Shown in pieces: positions 56,648 to 64,000 of a stretch of 64,000 bases of DNA. This DNA comes from Nemophila menziesii (taxonomy: Eukaryota; Streptophyta; Magnoliopsida; Boraginales; Hydrophyllaceae). Position 1 is the stretch's first letter. Each line of letters starts with the position of its first letter. Position numbers and translations under genes: made by a program. The stretch lies in assembly GCA_029959085.1 (NCBI GenBank), contig JARWIR010000001.1:71424899-71488898 (forward strand), read 5' to 3'. Below the pieces are notes generated by a model. The model was given only the letters and a program-made list of their open reading frames with translations, did not search any database and was not told the origin of the DNA.

Positions 56648-59600
56648 TGTGCTTATGTGGAATTGTCGAGGAGCGAGGGCACCTTCGACAAAGAGTATGT
56701 TTAAGTCCCTAGTTCCGAAATTTCATATCTCTATCGCTTGTTTATTAGAATCTAAGTTAAGGTCTAGTAAGCTATCATCTTGTAGTCATTTTAAAGCTTT
56801 TGGAAATTCACACGTAGTCGAACCTAGAGGAAGATCGTTTATATCTAGGGGATTCTATTGTTGTGGAATGATTCCATAAAATTAAGGGTTATAAACTCTG
56901 CATCATTTTTTGTAATTGCCGAAGTTATGGAATCAAATAAAGACATTTGGTATTTGGTTTGTGTTTATGCTCCAACTTGTGAAAATGAAAGAAGTAACTT
57001 ATGGAAATCTCGTATAAATTGGTATTCAAAAGTGGACACTACAACTTTATTCACTAGGGATTTCAATGACATTTCACGTACATCGAAAAAATGCGTAAAA
57101 GAGGATCAAATTTTGATAGAATCTTAAGATTTAACAACTTCATTAATCAAAATAATTTGATTGACCTACCAAGTAAAGGCTGTTTCTACACTTGGTTAAA
57201 TAAACGAAAAGGTGAAGAAAATGTTAAACAAAACACTTGATCGAGGCCTTGCTTCCTTATCATGGTGTGAAACTATCCAAATGCTTCAATTCAAGTACCA
57301 CTGGTGATTGCATCTGACCACTCACCCCTTATACTTTCCATGGATACGCCCAAGTCAAGGTTTGAGAAATATTTTATGTTTGAATCTAGATGGTTAAAAA
57401 TTGCTAAATGCAAGGACTTTATAAGTAAAATTTGGATTGGACAAGGTATGGCTCTTTCCGTTAAAGTTTTTTGTGAAAATAGAGATGCGTTATGCTTAGC
57501 TCTTACGGGATGGAGTAAACAAATTTTTTGTAATAATCGTAAGCTCATTGACAAGTACCAAAGAGAATTAACTGATCTCCAAAATGATCAAGCTACGGAG
57601 ACTAATTGGACTAAAGAGAAGGAAATATATGAAAAGTTAGTAGAAGCTTGGAGACAAGAGGAGTTATATTGGGAAGATAAGGCGAGAGATCAATGGATTA
57701 AAAAAGGTGACAAGAATACTAGGTATTTCCATGCCAAAACCCTTTTTAGAAGGAGAATAAATAAGATTACTGCTATCAAAAATAGTAATTGCTATTGGAT
57801 TGAGAATTAAGCGGAAATAAAAGACATTATTCGTGATTATTATATGAAACTTATCACGGATAAAACAGGTTCTCAAGGAGCGGATATATCTCAAAATATA
57901 CCTAACAAGGTTTCTGACAATTTGAATGAGGAAATTACCAAACTACCTGATATTGATGAAGTCAAAAAAGCTGTTTTTGATACGTCGGGATCAAAATCTC
58001 CGGGGCCAGATGGTCTTCCAGATAATTTCTATCAAGAAATCTGGGATGTTCTCAAGGATGATATCTTTACAATTGTTAATAGTTTTTTCAAGAATAATAC
58101 ATCACTCAATGACCTTAATGACACTTTGATTACACTTATTCCGAAAGGGGAGGTTCAAGAACCAGTTGCGGATTATAGACCTATTGCTTATCTTAACTTC
58201 AGATATAAAATTATTTCGAAGATTCTTGCTAATATATTACAGCTGATTATGGATAATCTAATATCACCTACCCAATCATCATTCATTAAAGGGAGAAGTA
58301 TTCAAGACAACATATTAATTGCGCAGGAAATTTATTTTTTTCTTAAAAATAAGAGAAAATCAAATAGACACTTTGTGGCTGTTAAAATTGATATGGCGAA
58401 GGCTTATGACCAAGTCAACTGAGACTTTCTGGTTCAAACTCTTAAAGCTATTGACTTTTGTGAAAAATGGGTCAAATGGATCTATAATTGTATATCTTCA
58501 GTATCTTTCCAAATAAAAGTCAACGGTCAAAGACTTAATAAATTTTCTCCGACTAGAGGAATCTGGCAAGGCGACCCTTGATCTCCACTTCTGTTATCAA
58601 TACTAACTGAAAGTCCTGTCGGTCTTATTAATTATCAACGTCGGGAAGGTAATATCAAAGGTATCAAAATTACTAGAAACAACCCAAATCTTACGCATCT
58701 ACTAATTGCCGATGACGCTTTATTTTTTATAAATATTGATAAGAATGAAATTGAAACTTTTAAAGATACTATATTACTTTTTGGTCAAGCCTCTGGTCAA
58801 TAGATTAATTTTCAAAAATCTTCAATTCTATTTAGTAAAGGAACTCCGGAGAATGTTTGTGAAGAGGTGGCTAAGAATTTAAATGTTACAAGGACTTCAG
58901 CTTTTGGCAAGTATTTGGGGATACCTTTCTCTCTTAAAAGAGCAAAGTCAGCAAATTTAAATTAAATTAAAGACAAACTTCTCAATAAATATTCTAGCTA
59001 TTTTGCTAACATACTTTCTGATGGAGGCAAAGAGGTACTGATAATGGCGGTGCTTCAAGCGATACCTAACTATGCAATGTCTATATTCGAATTCCCTAAA
59101 TCACTCTGCAAGAAATTATCTGGGATCGTTGCAAATTTATGGTGGGCATCTAACACTAAAAAAAGAATTCATTGGGTCAAATGGAAGATAATTGCTAGAG
59201 TTAAATCTGTCGGAGGTATTGGTTTCAGAGTTTTTCAGAAAATGAATATGGCACTTTTAGCTAAACAATCCTGGAGAATTATGAATAATCCCAACTCACT
59301 GGTGGCTAAAGTATTAAAAGGTATTTATTCTCCATTTGATAATCTTCTCAACGCCAAACTTTCTAATAAAAGATCATGGAGTTGGACGAGCATTTATAAA
59401 GGAATACAATTCATAAAGCAACACTCAATATGGAGGATTGGAAATGGTTTAAATATTAATATATGGAGCCAAAACTGGATTGGAAATAATATTACTTTGG
59501 AGAAACCGGCAGGATGTTAAGTGGATATCGTAGCACAACATTTTAATGAGGATATGACGGCTTGGAATATGGAGTTACTTAGACAACTTTTCCCACCAAA

Positions 59601-60792
59601 CATTGTCAGTGATATATGTAAAATTCCCATTTTGCTACTCAAGGAAGAGGATAAATTAATTTGGCCTTTCTCGAAGGATGGAATTTATAGTACTAAATCA
59701 GGATACCATAAATTGGTGGAAAAGGAAGTATAAAATGAAGCGCAATCATCTTCTCAAGGTAAGCATGATAATAGTAATCGTTGGAGTATCATTTGGAATT
59801 CAAACGTTATGAACAAAGTTAGATCTTTTGGATGGAAAGTATATAATGGAGCATTACCTACCAAAAGAAATCCTAAAATCAGGAAAGGTGTTGAAGGCGA
59901 TACCTGCGAATGGTGTGAACTCGATAAGGAAGATATGAAACATCTTTTCATAAAATGCCCTTTAAGTATGGTGATATGGGCCAACTCAAGGTTACAAATG
60001 CATATTGAAAAAGAGAAAAAATATCACTTGGGAGATTGGTTAATTGAAATGCGCAAGAAATATTTAAAAAATGGATGGGACCAGAATGAATTTACCGCCT
60101 ATATTTTACTTACTTTATGGAACATATGGAAAGCGAAAATGAAGGGTTTTCATGAAAATACACCATGGATTATTAAAGACATTTTATTTAAAATTCATTC
60201 GGCTATGAACGACCTCTTTACTAATAAGAATACTAAGGAAGGGGAACAAAAGAAAAGAAGTACATCAAGGGATGAAGAAGATAAGGATATTAAGCTAGAA
60301 AATAACCCAATACTAACGGAGGATTCAGAATATATTTTCATGAGTGATGCTTCTTTTAAAAGAGAATATGAACCTTCAGGTCTAGCAGCAATTGCAATTG
60401 ACAAGGAAGGTAAAATTATTCACAAGATTATCTCCAGATCATTCGTTAGAAGTCCTATTGAAGGTGAATGCTGGGCAGTCCTTCTTGCTATAAGAAAGGC
60501 TGCTATTTGTAATCTTCGGAGTGTTTCTTTTTACTCCGATAACCTTGAACTGTTTCAAGGTATTTCTAAATGCACAAGTTTTCGATGGTAGATTTACCCT
60601 TTCATTGTCGAAATAGGGAGCAGGCTTTTGAAGTTCCTTTCCTGGAAGGTTAACTTCGTCAACAGGAAACTTAATAACGTTACGGATCTTACAGCAAAGA
60701 GTGCAAGGCGTATTATCGATATTTCTGCTTGGAAGAATGACTCTTTAAGTGTTTTTTATATTTTCCTTAAATCGTTGTATAAACGTTCTTGA
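56640..60792 (+). pseudogene. LINE ORF2: endonuclease, reverse transcriptase, RNase H
   Basis: ATG at 56640 gives MNSVLMWNCRGARAPS, the usual start of the AP-type endonuclease. Further endonuclease motifs are LLESKL, VCVYAPTCENERS, DFNDI and ASDHSPLIL (57310), in three frames. From 57304 one frame runs to 60792. The RT region has SKSPGPDGLPDNFYQ, ADYRPIAYLN, IKGRSIQDN and VKIDMAKAYDQVN, and the catalytic box reads IADD instead of YADD/FADD (near 58709). A zinc-binding CEWCELDKEDMKHLFIKC box and RNase H (FMSDASFK, IEGECWAV, YSDNLEL) follow. In-frame stops are at 57808, 58420, 58579, 58801, 58963, 59518, 59731 and 60589. Dead copy. Confidence 0.88.
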
Positions 60793-60830
60793 TCTGTTTT
60801 CTTTTGACAAAAAAAACATCCATCACATAC

Positions 60831-61944
60831 ATACATATTACACCTTACAAAAAATCTTTTGAACCTAGCCTACTCCTCCTAGGCCGTACCATTTTTTAAA
60901 CCACCATTATTATCTCCTCTTTGATTATAATTTCATATTCTCTTTCACCAATCTAATCTTTTATAATTCCTTCTCTAACTTATGTATTATAAATTTTCCG
61001 TCAGCCAAAGTTTAAGAATCCCAAATTGTTGATCATAACATTTCAATAAAGGAATCATAAAAAGGTTATTTTATATTATATTTCTTAAATTTTTTGAATT
61101 GGTTCTTATAAGTTATTTTGATATAGGTTGCTTAATTATAGTGTACATATTGTAGTGTTTGATATATTTGTTTTTATTATAGAATGTCAATAATATTCTT
61201 GTTTACAATATGTTATTTGCGGTTACTTACATCTTTAAAATATATTTTTATTATTTCGGAGTGTTCATAATATATGGATGTTTCTAATTTTGATCTGTGT
61301 GGGTTTTTATATTTCTTTCACTTTGCCTTAACCTAATGCTTATTAAAATAAAAGTACCTTAGATTTTGAAAAAAATTGTTATTAAAATTTTGTTAAAGTT
61401 AACTCTTACCCATGGTAAGTTTATTAATTTTTACAGGTCTAAAAATTATTAAACTTAGATAAATTGATTCTCTTATAAAGTGGAGTTAGGGCAATTTGTT
61501 TGTTTTTACTAAATCTTCGTATATAGGGTACACAATATGAAAACGGTAAAACAAATATACTATCAAGAGGGGTTAAGGATTGAATTTTCTTTGAGATTAA
61601 ATATATGTGACATTTCTTGAAATTTTTGAAAAAATAATTTTGATGATATAAAATCTTATTTTGCAGATAAAACATATAATTTAAGATTCTAATTATGCAA
61701 TTCTAATTTGGTGTAGAATCAATATATCCTAAATTTAGTTACATTGTGATGTATTAAATTTATATTTAAATTGTTAACAAACATCTCATATCTCCTATAT
61801 ATTTCTATATTTTTCAATTTTTATTTACTTGCAAAAAAAAGATTTATTTTCATTAATAAAAATATTACAATCGCGATGACTAAGTTGACCTAACATGTTT
61901 ATTTAAGAGAAGTTATACCTAAATTAACGAAATTTACAAGTATT
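60831..61944. other. AT-rich stretch without recognisable genes
   Basis: No supportable feature between the LINE target duplication and the foldback element. Confidence 0.5.
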
Positions 61945-63027
61945 TTACAATGTTCTTTACAACTTTTACAATTAACATAAAGTCCTAAACAACTTTTACA
62001 ATACTGATTGCACTTTGGTCACGATACAATATCAAAACTTATAATTTGGTCACTTTAAAAACCACTAATATCACCCACACTCATCAGATAACTTCATAAT
62101 TCATCCTAAATATATCCAACATCACCATACAGAGAACTAAAAATACATATTTACAATTTAGTCCCTGAGTTATTAACTATTGTTGGTTTAATCATTTGAG
62201 AAATATTACATATGCATTTTTACATAGGAAAAAGATTTTTATGTGTTTATAATTTATAATAATTCTTGAATATATTTTAACATTAATTTAATTCATATAT
62301 GATACTATTTCATTCTTTACAAAAAAGAAGAAGAATACAAATGCATGTGCAATTACACAAAATTGATTAGATATTTAATTTTATTATTTTTGTGTCAAAT
62401 CATTTATTTGGTGAAGAAAATTTGTCATTGAAAAAATAAATGATCGTTAGCCATGACATTTATAATAACAATCATTTATCTTTTCAATGTTTATTTTTTT
62501 CCACTAAATACATAACCTGGCATAAAATGAATAAAATCAAACATCTAATTAATGTTGTATTGCATATAGATTTGTATTATTTCTTTTTAAAAAAAATAGA
62601 TATCATATACGAGTAGAGTGCATATTAAAATATATTCAAGAATAATTTAAATATATTTAAACATAATTGAAAATTATAAACACATAAACACTTATTTTTA
62701 TGTATATACTCATACATAATATAACTTGAATAGTAGAACCAACAATTGTTAATCTAAACTTCAAATATGTATTTAAAGTACTTTCTTTAATGATATTGGA
62801 TGTATTTACGGTGGATTATGAGGTTATTTTGATGGTTTTGGGTGTTGGATGTATTTACCGTGGATTATGAGGTTATTTTGATGGTTTTGGATGTTATTAG
62901 TGGTTTTTTGAAGTGCTAGAACGAAAATAGAAGTTTTTTTATATTGTCATGACTAAAGTGCAAACGATGTTGTAAAAGTTGTCTAGAACTTTGTGTATAT
63001 TGTAAAAGTTGTAGAGCATATTGCAAT
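61945..63027. mobile_element. Foldback element: two diverged inverted arms of about 0.5 kb
   Basis: The left arm (61945 to about 62447) matches the reverse complement of the right arm (about 62470-63027), with a centre near 62458. Matching blocks include AACTTTTACA (61961) / TGTAAAAGTT (63001), GATTGCACTTTGGTCA (62007) / TGACTAAAGTGCAAA (62950), TTATGTGTTTATAATTT (62239) / AAATTATAAACACATAA (62671), and AATTCTTGAATATATTTTAA (62261) / TTAAAATATATTCAAGAAT (62625). The arms have diverged, so it is old. No ORF; a long-TIR non-autonomous DNA element or a hairpin-RNA locus are the options. Confidence 0.75.
62796..62893. repeat. 49-bp tandem duplication in the right foldback arm
   Basis: Two copies of a 49-bp unit (62796-62844 and 62845-62893) beginning TTGGATGTATTTAC differ at very few positions. 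The left arm has one counterpart (near 62085-62122), so the duplication came after arm formation. Confidence 0.9.
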
Positions 63028-63189
63028 TAACTATATTGCTTGAATGTGTTTCTATATTCTTGTAAGTACCATACAATAAATTTCAATGTTTCCTCTGTCA
63101 TGTATTTCTTTGTAATTTAACACATGAGGGATTATGAATAATTATATTTTAATTTCTTCTAGTAACTCTCAGGTAAATCCAACGTAATT

Positions 63190-64000
63190 GAACCGAACCG
63201 CCTAACTACGCTTTCTCATATAAGCATATGACAAGATGGACAATTATGTCAAAACAACTAGAGGAAACATATTTCAATCTTGAACATAATCACCATAACT
63301 TCAACTTTTACTCTTTTTAAAAACATAACTAAACACGTTGCATAACCCAATGATAGGATCACTAACCAATTTATCGTCAATAAATCCCATAAAATTAGCC
63401 ACAAAAAAAATGGATCATGATGTGACAGTCATGGTATTTCAAACCGATGATCATTCCCAAATCACTTTCATATGTATTCCTCAAACTAGATGCAAATCCA
63501 TCAGGAAAGGTCCGCAATTTCAAACCAAATGATAAACATATGTCGCTTGTTCAGAGGTATCTCATACTTTACATGCGCACTCTACCTCGGTTGTCGAACA
63601 ACCACAACACTTTGCTTATACTAGTATATATTAGATCCTTTATAAATTTTACATTATCTTTGTTAATTTTGCCATCTAAACAATCCATAGTACTAAGTAA
63701 ACTATCACACACATTCATTTCATAATGCATAACGTCAATGTTGTTTTTCAATAAGTTTTCTAGACCAATAAAGTAAACGATAGAAAAAACTATTTTTTTC
63801 TCAGTTAAAATATCAAGGACCTATTTGTTTACTCGTCTTACGAACAAAGTCCTTGTGTTTACGGATAATCACAATAAGTAAACCATCTAAGTGCGTCTGA
63901 ATAACGGCGGGACAATATTTCCTATGATGGGCAATATGTTCGGAACGAACGTCAGATGATATGTCTTTTCTAAACCGGTATCAAATAGGTATCCCCCGCG
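63190..64000 (-). pseudogene. CACTA (En/Spm) transposase TNP2 / DUF4218 remnant
   Basis: Degenerate minus-strand coding. Near 63745 it reads LLKNNIDVMHYEMNVCDSLL, the TNP2 signature (family form N-L-D-V-M-H-I-E-K-N-V). Near 63440 comes GLKYHDCHIMIHFF (family form L-K-S-H-D-C-H-V-L-M). Near 63255 comes CFDIIVHLVICLYEKA (family form F-F-D-I-M-V-H-L). The order is correct for TNP2 followed by DUF4218. A weak AHHRKYCP-like stretch near 63920 may be the preceding zinc-binding part. Many stops and frameshifts; it continues beyond the right edge. Confidence 0.72.

Larger units (their letters stand above)
54812..60816 (+). mobile_element. Plant L1-type LINE, about 6 kb, inactive
   Basis: Bounded by a probable 14-bp duplication and an 8-base A tail (60809-60816). 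It contains an ORF1 remnant and a complete but mutated ORF2 with endonuclease, RT, zinc-binding and RNase H domains. The 5' 1.1 kb (54812-55908) has no recognisable domain and is assigned to the element only because of the target duplication. Confidence 0.75.

Noticed and set aside
1..64000. tRNA or rRNA genes
   Set aside because: Only tRNA-complementary primer sites were seen; no cloverleaf or rRNA sequence recognised by eye.

Overview
This is plant nuclear DNA, almost certainly heterochromatic and probably pericentromeric. It is AT-rich and consists nearly entirely of transposable elements. I recognise Athila-type Ty3/gypsy LTR retrotransposons, Ty1/copia gag, plant L1-type LINEs with a C-terminal RNase H, and a CACTA (En/Spm) TNP2 remnant. 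I found no confident host gene and no tRNA or rRNA gene. The species cannot be named from this sequence.

1-28705 is a nest of Athila-like elements. The oldest, element C (minus strand), runs from 28705 down to the left edge. A solo LTR (S, plus, 2065-3855, target duplication ATACA) and element A (minus, 3931-25960, 1770-bp LTRs, duplication ATCAC) both sit inside C's integrase gene. Element B (plus, 8682-18638, LTRs of about 1528 bp, duplication TGCCC) sits inside the integrase 3' end of A. A has gag, PR, RT, RNase H and integrase, all with decay. B has gag and PR but lacks RT, RNase H and the integrase core. B keeps an intact 398-codon ORF downstream of pol.

28706-32126 is a junkyard: LTR F (minus), a possible hAT-like fragment with a long (TA)n tract, and LTR G (plus). 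32127-41002 is element D (minus) and 41003-45283 is the 3' two thirds of element E (plus), into whose gag D inserted. D and E share B's pol deletion, so B, D and E look like a non-autonomous family.

45284-45900 is a LINE RNase H scrap. 45901-49300 is AT-rich with no recognisable gene. 49300-52450 is a decayed copia 5' half. 54812-60816 is a roughly 6-kb LINE with an oligo-A tail and a probable 14-bp target duplication. 61945-63027 is a 1.1-kb foldback (inverted repeat). 63190-64000 is a CACTA TNP2/DUF4218 remnant running off the right edge.

The main unexplained structure is shared by all five Athila-like elements. Between the integrase end and the downstream ORF lie three or four tandem units of about 101-152 bp. 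In four elements each unit tends to carry a pair of GC-rich palindromes about 20-23 bp apart; B has a more complex variant. The layout is conserved, but the palindrome sequence is private to each element. Around it lie a stem-loop just after the integrase stop (with a compensatory base change), a TATA-like box resembling the LTR TATA box, and copies of the polypurine-tract motif GAGTTKGGGG at module boundaries. I propose, as inference only, a self-recognition or regulatory module (possibly anti-silencing or subgenomic promoter) linked to the downstream ORF.
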